Assembly: GCF_000745855.1 (NCBI RefSeq)
Contig: NZ_JQKD01000003.1
Coordinates: 248,001 to 312,000 of the forward strand
DNA from: Xenophilus azovorans DSM 13620
GTDB lineage: Bacteria; Pseudomonadota; Gammaproteobacteria; Burkholderiales; Burkholderiaceae_C
Direction: 5' to 3'
Length of the DNA stretch: 64,000 nt
Below the pieces are notes generated by a model. That model did not search any database. It was not told the origin of the DNA and saw only the letters and a program-made list of their open reading frames with translations. The translations under genes were made by a program, and so were the position numbers. Positions within the stretch are counted from its first letter, which is position 1. Each line of letters opens with the position of its first letter. Below are positions 50,682 through 59,280 of this stretch, piece after piece.

Positions 50682-52268
50682 ATGCCCCTGCCGCGCCGCG
50701 CCCGACGTGCCGTCCTGCTCCCCCTCGCGCTGCTGACGCTGGCCGTGGCCGGCTGCGGGGGCGGCGGTGGAGGCGGCGGCATCGGCCTCTTTCCGCCGCC
50801 CGGGGGCGGAGGGGGAGGCGGCGACACCGGCCGCGGCTCGCTGGTCGGCGCCACCGAGCGGGTGACGCGCCTGACGGCCGACCAGTTCAAGGCGGTGCTG
50901 CAGTCGAGCCCGCAGGGCCAGGCGCTGCTGCAGGTGGCCGGCACGCCGGCCTGCGGCGTCGAACTGCGCAGCATGACCTACCGCACCGTGGGCGCGGCCG
51001 GCGAGGAAACCACCGCCACGGCCGCGCTGATGCTGCCCGCGGGCTCGGCCACGCCCTGCGCCGGCAGCCGGCCGCTGGTGCTCTACGCCCACGGCACCAC
51101 CGCCGCCCGCGGCTACGACATCGCCCGCTGGACCGACGCCGCCCAGCCCGCCGCCGGCGAGGGCCTGCTGGTGGCCGCCACCTTCGCGGCCCAGGGCCTG
51201 GCCGTGATCGCGCCCAACTACGCCGGCTACGCCGCCTCGCCCCTGCCCTACCACCCCTACCTCAACGGCGACCAGCAGGGCAAGGACATGGCCGACGCCC
51301 TGAAGGCGGCGCGCAAGGCGCTGCCGCTGGAAGGCGTGAGCGACGCCGGCTCGCTGCTGGTCACGGGCTACTCGCAGGGCGGCTACGTGGCGCTGGCCGC
51401 GCACCGCGAGCTGCAGGCCACCGGGCAGTCGCCCACCGCCTCGGCGCCGCTGTCGGCGCCCTCGGCCATCAGCCTGCTGATGGACTACGCCTTCAGCGGC
51501 TGGCCGGCGCTGGGCAGCACGGTGTTCGTGCCGCTCATCACCACCAGCTGGCAGAAGCAGTTCGGCAACGTCTACAACGCGCCCACCGAGATCTACGAGA
51601 GCCGCTATGCCGGCGGCATCGAGACCCTGCTGCCCAGCACCACGCCGCTGGCCGACCTGTTCGTCCAGGGCCGGCTGCCGCAGGCGGCGCTGTTCCCCGC
51701 CAACGGCACGCCCGGGCCGGTGAACCCGGCGCTGGCCTCCTTCTACGGCCCGGACAACCTGGTGCGCCAGAGCTTCCTGACGCAGGTCGCCAACGACATC
51801 GCGGCCTCGCCCTGCCCCGGCAACAGCCTGCCGGCCACCGCCGCCTCGCTGGAGAACGCCAGCCCGCTCGACTGCCATCCCTCCACCGGGCTGCGCCGCG
51901 CCGCGGTCGCCAACGACCTGCGCAACTGGCTGCCCCAGCGGCCGGTGTTCTTCTGCGGCGGCGCGCAGGACCCGACCGTCAACTTCCTGAGCACGCAGGC
52001 CACCGCCGGCCACTTCCGCGCGCGCGGGATGGCGCCGGCGCAGTTGACGGTGGTGGACCTGGAGCAGCCCGGCGGCGCGGGCGACCCCTATGCCGCCGCC
52101 CGCGCCGGCTTCGCGCAGGCCAGGCAGCAGACCTACGACGCGGCCGAGGGCAGCGACGCCGACAAGGCGCTGGCCGTGACGCTGGCCTACCACGGCGCGC
52201 TGGTGCCGCCGTTCTGCCTCGCCTCGGCGCGCGGCTACTTCCAGGCGCTGCTGGCGGCGGGCGGCTGA
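50682..52268 (+). CDS. Secretory-lipase-like alpha/beta-hydrolase lipoprotein
   Basis: A 528-residue lipoprotein. The signal peptide ends in the lipobox LAVAGC, followed by a Gly/Pro spacer (residues about 25-48, almost all Gly) that could tether the domain away from the membrane. The hydrolase has LVLYAHGTTAARGYD, the nucleophile elbow VTGYSQGGYVAL and a late His in VTLAYHGALVPPFCLA. The fold resembles the fungal/actinobacterial secretory lipase (LIP) family. Likely anchored in the outer membrane and acting on esters outside the cytoplasm. RBS CGGAGACACCC. Confidence 0.85.
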   Translation: MPLPRRARRAVLLPLALLTLAVAGCGGGGGGGGIGLFPPPGGGGGGGDTGRGSLVGATERVTRLTADQFKAVLQSSPQGQALLQVAGTPACGVELRSMTYRTVGAAGEETTATAALMLPAGSATPCAGSRPLVLYAHGTTAARGYDIARWTDAAQPAAGEGLLVAATFAAQGLAVIAPNYAGYAASPLPYHPYLNGDQQGKDMADALKAARKALPLEGVSDAGSLLVTGYSQGGYVALAAHRELQATGQSPTASAPLSAPSAISLLMDYAFSGWPALGSTVFVPLITTSWQKQFGNVYNAPTEIYESRYAGGIETLLPSTTPLADLFVQGRLPQAALFPANGTPGPVNPALASFYGPDNLVRQSFLTQVANDIAASPCPGNSLPATAASLENASPLDCHPSTGLRRAAVANDLRNWLPQRPVFFCGGAQDPTVNFLSTQATAGHFRARGMAPAQLTVVDLEQPGGAGDPYAAARAGFAQARQQTYDAAEGSDADKALAVTLAYHGALVPPFCLASARGYFQALLAAGG

Positions 52269-52705
52269 GCGTCGTCGGGGCCGGCCGGCGGAGCGCTGCC
52301 GGTGAGCGGGCTGGGCGCGCGGGCCGAGGCGGTGTCGGCCAGCACCAGGGCCGCGCGGTAGGCGCCGCGCCCGGCCAGCTTGGTGTGCGCCACCAGCGCG
52401 TCCCATTCCTGCTGGCGCTGCGCCGGGGTGGGCGCGTGGTCGGGCGGGCGCACGCGCAGCGTGCGCGCCACGTCCAGCAGCGCGCCGGCCGCGTGCAGGC
52501 AGAAGTGGACGGCGGTGTCCTCGGGGCGCTGGAGCGCGGCGTCGCGCTCCTGGCTGATCAGGGCCTCGCGCTCCGCCTCCGGCAGATGGGCCAGCGTGGT
52601 CGGCGAGGGTGCGGGTTCGAAATGGAGCACGCAGTGCGCCATCGCCTGCTCCACGGTCTGCAGGGCTTGGTCGATGAGTTCCACGTCGTCCGGCGCGGCG
52701 GGCAT
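52235..52705 (-). CDS. Hypothetical protein, helical
   Basis: A 156-residue protein with no recognised domain. Residues 8-125 look helical (VELIDQALQTVEQAMAHCVL, WDALVAHTKLAGRGAYRAAL), followed by an Ala/Pro-rich tail. It ends inside the 3' end of the convergent lipase-like gene (34-bp overlap). ATG at 52705 follows CAGGAGATCTCACCGC, a good ribosome site, which is the main support. The pattern does not suggest a function. Confidence 0.55.
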   Translation of the reverse strand: MPAAPDDVELIDQALQTVEQAMAHCVLHFEPAPSPTTLAHLPEAEREALISQERDAALQRPEDTAVHFCLHAAGALLDVARTLRVRPPDHAPTPAQRQQEWDALVAHTKLAGRGAYRAALVLADTASARAPSPLTGSAPPAGPDDAQPPAASSAWK

Positions 52706-52830
52706 GCGGTGAGATCTCCTGGGGGGCTTGCGGGTCGGCGAAACCCGGCATGGTGCCAGCGCCCCGGTCCGGCACCCATGCATTATTGCCCATATTGGAA
52801 ACAAAAGTATTATTTTGTCGCCAAAAGCCG

Positions 52831-53832
52831 TCAGGCGGCAGCGGCGCGCTGCAGGCGGTCGCGCACGCCTTCCCACTCGGCCGTGTCGGGCGGCGCCTCC
52901 ACCCAGATCAGCTTGACGCCCTCGTCGTCCAGCCGGCGCAGCTCGGCGAAGAGCTGCTGCGCGGCGGCGGCCGCGTCGTCCGGCATGCGCCGCAGCAGCA
53001 CGCGCGAGGAGCGGCTGCGCAGCGGCGCGCGCGCCCACACGGCGATGTGCGCCGCCTGGGCGCCCAGCACGTCCAGCCCGGTCTGCAGCGCCTTGGCGTC
53101 CATCAGGCGCACCTTGGCGGTGGGCGCGTAGTGCGCCTCCAGCGTGCCCGAGGCCTTGGGGTCGGGCAGGCCGAGCTCCTCGCGCGTGCGCAGGCGCTCG
53201 CGCGCCACGCGCTCGATCTCGGTGCGGGTGACGATGCCGGGCCGCAGCAGCACCGGCGCGCCGCGGCTGCAGTCGACGATGGTGGATTCGATGCCCACCG
53301 GGCAGGCCCCGCCGTCCAGCACCAGCAGCTCGTCGCCGAACTCGGCCGCGACGTGGGCGGCGGTGGTCGGGCTCACGCGGCCGAAGCGGTTGGCGCTGGG
53401 CCCGGCCAGGCCGGGCACGCCCTGCTCGGCGCAGGCCGCGAGCAGCGCCTGCGCCACCGGGTGCGCGGGGCAGCGGATGCCGATGGTGTCCTGCCCGCCC
53501 GCGGCGGCCGTGCCGATGCCGGGCTGGCGGGTGACGATCAGCGTCAGCGGGCCCGGCCAGAAGGCCAGCGCCAGCGCCTGGGCGAAGGGCGGCAGCGGCT
53601 GCGCGAAGCGCGACAGCGACTCGGTGCCGCGCGCGCCGGCGGCCACGTGCACGATCAGCGGGTGGTCCGCCGGCCGCCCCTTGGCCTTGAAGATGCCGCG
53701 CACCGCGTCGTCGTTGGCGGCGTCGGCGCCCAGGCCGTAGACGGTCTCGGTCGGGAAGGCCACGAGCTCGCCTGCACGCAGCGCCGTCGCGGCGCGGGCG
53801 ATGGCGGAAGGGTCCTGGCCGTCGAGGATCAT
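52831..53832 (-). CDS. tsaC: L-threonylcarbamoyladenylate synthase, long Sua5 type
   Basis: A 333-residue Sua5 enzyme that makes threonylcarbamoyl-AMP from Thr, bicarbonate and ATP, first step of t6A. The YrdC domain (residues 1 to about 210) has VAFPTETVYGLGADA, FKAKGRPADHPLIVHV, FWPGPLTLI and GPSANRFGRVSPTTA; the extra Sua5 domain begins near GTLEAHYAPTAKVRL. The long form differs from E. coli TsaC (about 190 residues). Third in a purE-purK-tsaC operon, 7 bp after purK. Together with tsaB it places two t6A genes in this window. Confidence 0.92.
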   Translation of the reverse strand: MILDGQDPSAIARAATALRAGELVAFPTETVYGLGADAANDDAVRGIFKAKGRPADHPLIVHVAAGARGTESLSRFAQPLPPFAQALALAFWPGPLTLIVTRQPGIGTAAAGGQDTIGIRCPAHPVAQALLAACAEQGVPGLAGPSANRFGRVSPTTAAHVAAEFGDELLVLDGGACPVGIESTIVDCSRGAPVLLRPGIVTRTEIERVARERLRTREELGLPDPKASGTLEAHYAPTAKVRLMDAKALQTGLDVLGAQAAHIAVWARAPLRSRSSRVLLRRMPDDAAAAAQQLFAELRRLDDEGVKLIWVEAPPDTAEWEGVRDRLQRAAAA

Positions 53833-53839
53833 GGCGTGG

Positions 53840-55039
53840 TCAGCAAGCGGTCGAATCGGGCAGGCCGAGCAGCGAGGCCGCCTGCGCGGCGACGGCGCGC
53901 ACCGCCTCGGCGCTCGGGCCGGTGATGTTCAGGTGCCCCATCTTGCGGCCGCGCCGCGCCTCGGTCTTGCCGTACAGGTGCAGGTGGGTGCCGGGCAGGG
54001 CCAGCACGCGGGCCCAGGCGGGCTCGACCGGCCGGCCGCTGACGGGCGCGAACCACAGGTCGCCCAGCAGGTTGAGCATGATGGCCGGGCTGTGCTGGCG
54101 CGGCACCACCAGCGGCAGGCCGGTCATGGCGCGCACCTGCAGTTCGAACTGCGAGCACTCGCAGGCGTCGATCGTGTAGTGGCCGCTGTTGTGCGGGCGC
54201 GGCGCCATCTCGTTGACGATCAGGCGGCCGTCCTCCAGCACGAAGAACTCGACGCACAGCACGCCGACGTAGCCGATGCCGTCTGCGATGGCGCGCGCGG
54301 CCGCCACCGCCTGCTGCGCCTGCGCGGCGGGCAGGCTACCCTCGTGCACCTCGGTCACGGCGAGGATGCCGTCCCGGTGCAGGTTGCGCTGCGGCGGGAA
54401 GTGCACGCTGCGCCCGTCGTGCCCGCGCGCGACGATGACCGAGCACTCGCCGGCCAGCGGCAGGCGCTGCTCCAGCACGCAGGGCACGCGGCCGAAGTCG
54501 GCCCACGCCTCGGCCAGCTCGGCGCGGGTGGTGACGGTGCGCTGCCCCTTGCCGTCGTAGCCCAGGCGCGCCGTCTTGAGGATGCCGGGCAGCAGCGCCG
54601 CCGGCACGGGCGCCAGGTGGTCCTCGCGCTCGATCACGGCGTAGGGCGCGCAGGGCACCCCGCTGGCCTCGGCGCAGCGGCTGAAGTGCGCCTTCTCGCG
54701 GATGCGGTCCTGCGCGATGGCCACCGCCTCGGCGCCGGGCGCCACGGGCACGTCGCCGGCCAGCGAGGCCAGCGCCTCGGCCGGCACGTTCTCGAACTCG
54801 GTGGTCACCGCATCGGCCAGGCGCGACAGGCGGGCCAGGCCGTCGCCGTCGAGGTAGTCGGCATGCACGTGGTGGTGGCTGACGCGGCCGGCGGGGCTGT
54901 CCGGGTCCGGGTCGAGCACCGCCGTGAAATAGCCCATCGCCTGCGCGGCGTGCACGAACATGCGGCCGAGCTGGCCGCCGCCCATCACGCCCAGGGTGCT
55001 GCCGGGCAGCAGGACGGGCGGCACGGTGGCAGGGCTCAC
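53840..55039 (-). CDS. purK: N5-carboxyaminoimidazole ribonucleotide synthase PurK
   Basis: A 399-residue ATP-grasp enzyme converting AIR, ATP and bicarbonate to N5-CAIR in purine synthesis. The N-terminal motif [36 protein letters not shown] and [30 protein letters not shown] in pieces are diagnostic. Start is GTG at 55039, overlapping the purE stop codon (GTGA), which gives translational coupling; no nearer ATG exists before the conserved Gly-rich motif. Confidence 0.93.
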   Translation of the reverse strand: MSPATVPPVLLPGSTLGVMGGGQLGRMFVHAAQAMGYFTAVLDPDPDSPAGRVSHHHVHADYLDGDGLARLSRLADAVTTEFENVPAEALASLAGDVPVAPGAEAVAIAQDRIREKAHFSRCAEASGVPCAPYAVIEREDHLAPVPAALLPGILKTARLGYDGKGQRTVTTRAELAEAWADFGRVPCVLEQRLPLAGECSVIVARGHDGRSVHFPPQRNLHRDGILAVTEVHEGSLPAAQAQQAVAAARAIADGIGYVGVLCVEFFVLEDGRLIVNEMAPRPHNSGHYTIDACECSQFELQVRAMTGLPLVVPRQHSPAIMLNLLGDLWFAPVSGRPVEPAWARVLALPGTHLHLYGKTEARRGRKMGHLNITGPSAEAVRAVAAQAASLLGLPDSTAC

Positions 55040-55581
55040 AGGGCTCCTCCGCCCTGCGGGGAAAAGGGCGACACGTCGGCCGGTTTCTCGCCCGGCGGCA
55101 GCGTCATCGCCTCGGCCGCGGCCGTCTGGCGGGCGCGGAAGGCGTCGAGCTGCGCGCGCAGCGCCGGGTCGTTCACCGCCAGCATCGCCACCGCGAACAG
55201 CGCCGCGTTGGCCGCGCCGGCGTTGCCGATGGCGAAGGTGGCGACCGGCACGCCCTTGGGCATCTGCACGATGCTGTAGAGCGAATCGACGCCCTGCAGG
55301 TGGCGGCTGGCGACCGGCACGCCCAGCACCGGCACCGTGGTCTTGGCGGCCAGCATGCCGGGCAGGTGGGCGGCGCCGCCGGCGCCGGCGATGATGGCCG
55401 CCAGCCCCCGCTGCGCCGCGCTCCCGGCGTAGGCGAACAGCGCGTCGGGCATGCGGTGGGCGGACACCACCTTCGCTTCGTGGGCGATGTTGAATTGGGT
55501 CAGAATCTCGACCGCATTGCGCATCGTCTCCCAATCGGAGTCCGAGCCCATGACGACGCCGACCTGGATGCGTTCACTCAT
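55036..55581 (-). CDS. purE: N5-carboxyaminoimidazole ribonucleotide mutase PurE
   Basis: A 181-residue class I PurE. The opening [36 protein letters not shown], and [20 protein letters not shown] are invariant motifs containing active-site Ser, Asp and His. The ATG at 55581 is preferred over 55614. Short Ala/Pro C-terminal extension. The start codon is only 38 bp from the divergent cnoX start, so both promoters overlap. Confidence 0.95.
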   Translation of the reverse strand: MSERIQVGVVMGSDSDWETMRNAVEILTQFNIAHEAKVVSAHRMPDALFAYAGSAAQRGLAAIIAGAGGAAHLPGMLAAKTTVPVLGVPVASRHLQGVDSLYSIVQMPKGVPVATFAIGNAGAANAALFAVAMLAVNDPALRAQLDAFRARQTAAAEAMTLPPGEKPADVSPFSPQGGGAL

Positions 55582-55619
55582 GGGCTGGAATTCTACGGAC
55601 CGCCCCCACTTCATAGCCC

Positions 55620-56528
55620 ATGATCGACATCACCCTCGACAACTTCCAGACCGAACTGGTCGAAGCCTCGATGACCACGCCCGTGCTGCTGGACATCTGG
55701 GCCGAATGGTGCGGCCCGTGCAAGCAGCTCGGCCCGGTGCTGGAGAAGCTGGAGGTCGAGTACGGCGGCCGCTTCATCCTGGCCAAGCTCGACGCCGACA
55801 AGGTGCCGCAGATCTCCTCGCAGCTGTCGCAGATGTTCGGCGTGCGCAGCATTCCGTTCTGCGTGCTGTTCTCCGGCGGCCAGCCGGTGGACGGCTTCGT
55901 CGGCGCACTGCCGGCCGCGCAGGTGCGCGAGTTCCTCGACAAGCATGTGCCCGGCGCCGACGAGCTGGAGGCCCAGCAGGAGGAAGAAGCCGCCCAGGAG
56001 GCCCTGGCCGAGGGCGACACCGACGGCGCGCTGGAGCGCCTGCAGCACGCCGTGGCCACCGACCCGGCCAACGACGACGCGCGCTTCGACTACGTCAAGC
56101 TGCTGCTGCAGCTGGGCCGCACCGACGACGCCAAGGTGGCCTTCGCGCCCGTGATCGACCGCCGCGCGCTGGTGCAGCGCTTCGACGCCCTGCAGCGCTG
56201 GATGGACGCGATCGACGCCGCGGGCGACGCCCCCGACACGGCCGCCTTCGACGCGAAGATCGCCGCCAGCAAGCGCGACTTCGAGGCCCGCTTCGGCCGC
56301 GCGCAGGCGCTGATGGCCCGGCAGCAGTGGACCGAGGCGATGGACGAGCTGCTGGAGATCCTCATGCGCGACAAGGCGTGGAACGAGGACCTGGCGCGAA
56401 AGACCTACATCGCCGTGCTCGACATCATCGAGCCGCCCAAGCCCAAGGTGGCCGAGGGCCAGATCCCGCCCGACGACCCGACGGTGGCCAGCTACCGCCG
56501 GCGCCTGTCCAGCGTCATCCTGAGCTAG
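55620..56528 (+). CDS. cnoX: Thioredoxin-TPR protein, CnoX/YbbN family
   Basis: A 302-residue protein with a thioredoxin domain (residues 1-110) keeping a full redox motif, [11 protein letters not shown], and a C-terminal TPR-like helical domain from about residue 120 ([23 protein letters not shown]). CnoX proteins are chaperedoxins that protect substrates from oxidation and pass them to GroEL; E. coli YbbN lacks the full CxxC, whereas this one retains it. It is divergent from purE, and the R4 repeat begins 3 nt after its stop codon. Confidence 0.88.
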   Translation: MIDITLDNFQTELVEASMTTPVLLDIWAEWCGPCKQLGPVLEKLEVEYGGRFILAKLDADKVPQISSQLSQMFGVRSIPFCVLFSGGQPVDGFVGALPAAQVREFLDKHVPGADELEAQQEEEAAQEALAEGDTDGALERLQHAVATDPANDDARFDYVKLLLQLGRTDDAKVAFAPVIDRRALVQRFDALQRWMDAIDAAGDAPDTAAFDAKIAASKRDFEARFGRAQALMARQQWTEAMDELLEILMRDKAWNEDLARKTYIAVLDIIEPPKPKVAEGQIPPDDPTVASYRRRLSSVILS

Positions 56529-56531
56529 AAC

Positions 56532-56651
56532 CACCCCCAGTCTCCGCGGACTTCGTTCCGCTCCGCCAACCCCCTGCAAGGGGGCACACCCGACGGCCGG
56601 GCCGAGCCCGTTCCGTGGGTGTTCCCGCATGGCCTGCTCCGCGGCCTTCGG
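56532..56651 (+). repeat. Gene-end dispersed repeat, copy R4
   Basis: Begins 3 nt after the cnoX stop codon in the same direction. It reads CACCCCCAGTCTCCGCGGAC at the start, has the CCCCCTGCAAGGGGG hairpin in the middle and ends with CTCCGCGGCCTTCGG. The closest match is R3. It occupies most of the 199-bp gap before the META-domain gene. Confidence 0.85.
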
Positions 56652-56727
56652 TCCCGTCGCGCATGCCCGGCGGTACGATCGCGCCGTTTCGTTTCCATAC
56701 AACCTGCTGCACCGGAAGAGGAATCCC

Positions 56728-57183
56728 ATGCACCCAGCCGCCGTCCGCCGCCGTGCCCTGAAAGCCGCCGCCGCCCTGCCCCTGGCCGTCAGCCTCGGCG
56801 CCTGCGGCAGCGGGATCGCGCTGGACGAGCCGATCGAGGGTCCGGCCTGGCGGCTGGTGCAGATGGACGGGCAGCCGGTGGCGCCCGGCAGCGATCCGGC
56901 GCGCAACCCGCAGCTGCAGTTCGACCGCAGCACCGGCCGCGTGAGCGGCAGCGGCGGCTGCAACCGCGTGTTCGGCACCTACACGCGCACCGGCAGCCAG
57001 TTGCGCCTCTCGCAGATGGGCTCGACCAAGATGGCCTGCATGGACGGCGGGCGCAACCAGCTCGAGAGCCGCTTCCTGCAGGTGCTGCAGGCCGCCGCCA
57101 GCTACCGGCTGCCCGCCCCGGGCCGCATGGTGCTGCTGGACGCGGCCGGCCAGACGCTGGCCGCGTTCGAGGCGGCGCGCTGA
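56728..57183 (+). CDS. META-domain (HslJ-like) lipoprotein
   Basis: A 151-residue lipoprotein. The signal sequence MHPAAVRRRALKAAAALPLA ends in the lipobox SLGAC. The mature part is a single META domain: WRLVQMDGQPVAPG, LQFDRSTGRVSGSGGCNRVFG with its conserved GCN, and GSTKMACMDGGRNQLES. HslJ-type proteins are linked to heat or drug stress in E. coli. The ATG at 56728 is chosen because GGAAGAGGAAT precedes it and the upstream frame is repeat sequence. Confidence 0.87.
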   Translation: MHPAAVRRRALKAAAALPLAVSLGACGSGIALDEPIEGPAWRLVQMDGQPVAPGSDPARNPQLQFDRSTGRVSGSGGCNRVFGTYTRTGSQLRLSQMGSTKMACMDGGRNQLESRFLQVLQAAASYRLPAPGRMVLLDAAGQTLAAFEAAR

Positions 57184-57255
57184 GCGCACCGCCGCGGCGC
57201 CGTGCGCCGCCCTCCACCGATCAAGGGATGACCGGGGCCAGCGCAGCCCCGCACG

Positions 57256-59259
57256 ATGCCGCTTCCGATGAGCACGCTTCCCGACGGTTCCGTCCCGCCC
57301 CACGCCCCGGCCGCCGCGCCGGACGATGACGCGCCCCTGCCCGCCTTCGAGGACCGCGCGCCGCCCGACCGCTTCTGCGACCTCGTCCTCACCGGCGGCG
57401 TGACCAGTTCCATCGCCTACCCGGCGCTGCTGCTGACGCTGGCGAGCAGCTTCCGCTTCCACAGCATCGGCGGGTCGTCCTCCGGCGCGGGCGCGGCGGC
57501 GCTGGCCGCCGCCGCCGAGTACCGCCGGCGGCACGGCTCGTCCGAGGGCTTCCGCATCCTGCTGGAGCGCACGGCCGAGGTGCGCCGGACGGTGGACGGC
57601 CGCACCACCCGGCTGCGCACGCTGTTCCAGCCCTGGGCGCATTCGCGGCGGCTGTTCGAGGCGCTGGTGCCGGTGCTGACGCAGCCGGAACTCAGCGTGA
57701 AGAGCCTGGCGGCGGCGCTGGCGCGCGCCTATCTCCTGGGCCAGCGCCTGGCCGCCGCCTGCCTGGGTGCGGGGGCGCTGCTGGCCGCGGCGGGCCTGGT
57801 GCTGACCCTGGCCGCGCCCGCCGGCTGGCCCCGGATGGCGCCGCTGGCGCTGATCGCCGGCGCCGCGCTGGGCGTGGCCGGCGCCTGCGTGGCGGGCCTC
57901 GCGCTGGCGCGCGACCTGCGCCGGCTGATCGACGACGACTTCGGCCTGTGCAGCGGCTCGCAGCGGCTCGCGCCCGACAGCCCTGCGCCGCTCACCGAGT
58001 GGCTGCACGGCCTGATCCAGGAGATCGCCGGGCGCACGGCGGACGGCCCGCCGCTCACCTTCGCCGATCTGCGCGACGCACCCGCCTCGCCGCGCGCCAT
58101 GGGCCAGGGCGGGCAGGAGATGGACGGCGTCTCGATCCGCCTGCAGGTGTACGCCGCCAACGTCACCCTCGGCCGCCCGCTGGTGCTGCCGCTGCGCGCG
58201 TCGGACGAGCCACTCTTCTTCCGCCCGCGCGAGATGCACCGCCTCTTCCCGGCCGCGGTGGTGCGGGCCATGATGCGGCAGCGCCGCGACGGCGCGCCGC
58301 CCGGCCGGCCCGACGACGAGGACGCGCTCTGGCGCCTGCCCGACAAGGAACTGCCAATCGTCGTGGCCGCGCGCATGAGCGTGAGTGCGCCACTGCTCTT
58401 CTCGCCCGTGCCGGTGTGGATGGACGACGCCGACAGCGGCCCGCCGGTGCCGCGCCGCTGCCTGCTGTCCGACGGCGGGCTGTGCTCGAACTTCCCCATC
58501 CACCTGTTCGACTGCGCCGTCCCGGCCTGGCCGACCTTCGGCGTGTCGCTGCACGACGCGCCGCGCGTGCCCGGCGCGCCCGTGGTGGCGCCGCAGCGCA
58601 TGACGCCCGAGGAGATCCGCGCCGCGGTGGACCTGCCCGAGCACCCCGACGCCATGCCGCGCCAGCCGTGGCAGCGCTTCGGCGACGAACCCTCACCCTG
58701 GCAGCGCGCCTTCGGCTTCCTGGGCGCGCTGCTGTGGACCGCCAAGGACTGGAACGACGCCCTGCTCGCCCGCATGCCCGGCGTGCGCGACCGCATCGTG
58801 CGCGTGGCGCTGCCGCCGGGCATCGGCGGCCTGAACATCTGCATGACGCCGGACCAGATCCAGAGCCTGTCGGACCTCGGCCGCGAGGCCGGCCGGCGGC
58901 TGCTGGAACGCTTCGCCCGCCCGGCCCTGCCCGACGGCACCGCCGCCGGCTGGGCCGAGCACCGCTGGGTGCGCCTGCACCTGCTGCGCGAGGGCCTGGC
59001 CGAACTGCTGGCCGGCGCCTCGGCCGCCGCCGCGCCGGGCGCCTACGGCCCGTCGCTGGCGCAGCAGGTGCGGGATGCGCAGGCCCGCACGCCCCTGCGC
59101 GGCGACGACGCCCAGCGCCTGCTGGCCGCCCAGGCCGCCGCGCTCGAAGGCACGCTGGCCGCGCTGCGCGCCGCCGAGGCGGCCCTGGGCGCGCCGCAGG
59201 CCGCCCCGCCCTACCAGCCGCGCCCGCAGCCGATGCTGCGCCTGCGGCCGCCGCTGTAG
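57256..59259 (+). CDS. Patatin-like phospholipase with two membrane helices
   Basis: A 667-residue patatin-family lipid acyl hydrolase. The nucleophile motif is GGSSSG (Ser75 of G-x-S-x-G) and the catalytic Asp406 lies in LLSDGGLCSNFP, giving the Ser-Asp dyad. A hydrophobic pair near residues 159-220 (CLGAGALLAAAGLVLTLAA and LALIAGAALGVAGACVAGLA) would anchor it in the membrane and is unusual within a patatin domain. It would release fatty acids from phospholipids. The next gene, 21 bp on, encodes a peroxidase-P450 fusion that could use the product. Start at 57256 or 57268 (MST..). Confidence 0.85.
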   Translation: MPLPMSTLPDGSVPPHAPAAAPDDDAPLPAFEDRAPPDRFCDLVLTGGVTSSIAYPALLLTLASSFRFHSIGGSSSGAGAAALAAAAEYRRRHGSSEGFRILLERTAEVRRTVDGRTTRLRTLFQPWAHSRRLFEALVPVLTQPELSVKSLAAALARAYLLGQRLAAACLGAGALLAAAGLVLTLAAPAGWPRMAPLALIAGAALGVAGACVAGLALARDLRRLIDDDFGLCSGSQRLAPDSPAPLTEWLHGLIQEIAGRTADGPPLTFADLRDAPASPRAMGQGGQEMDGVSIRLQVYAANVTLGRPLVLPLRASDEPLFFRPREMHRLFPAAVVRAMMRQRRDGAPPGRPDDEDALWRLPDKELPIVVAARMSVSAPLLFSPVPVWMDDADSGPPVPRRCLLSDGGLCSNFPIHLFDCAVPAWPTFGVSLHDAPRVPGAPVVAPQRMTPEEIRAAVDLPEHPDAMPRQPWQRFGDEPSPWQRAFGFLGALLWTAKDWNDALLARMPGVRDRIVRVALPPGIGGLNICMTPDQIQSLSDLGREAGRRLLERFARPALPDGTAAGWAEHRWVRLHLLREGLAELLAGASAAAAPGAYGPSLAQQVRDAQARTPLRGDDAQRLLAAQAAALEGTLAALRAAEAALGAPQAAPPYQPRPQPMLRLRPPL

Positions 59260-59280
59260 CCCCCACACGAGGACGCCCCC

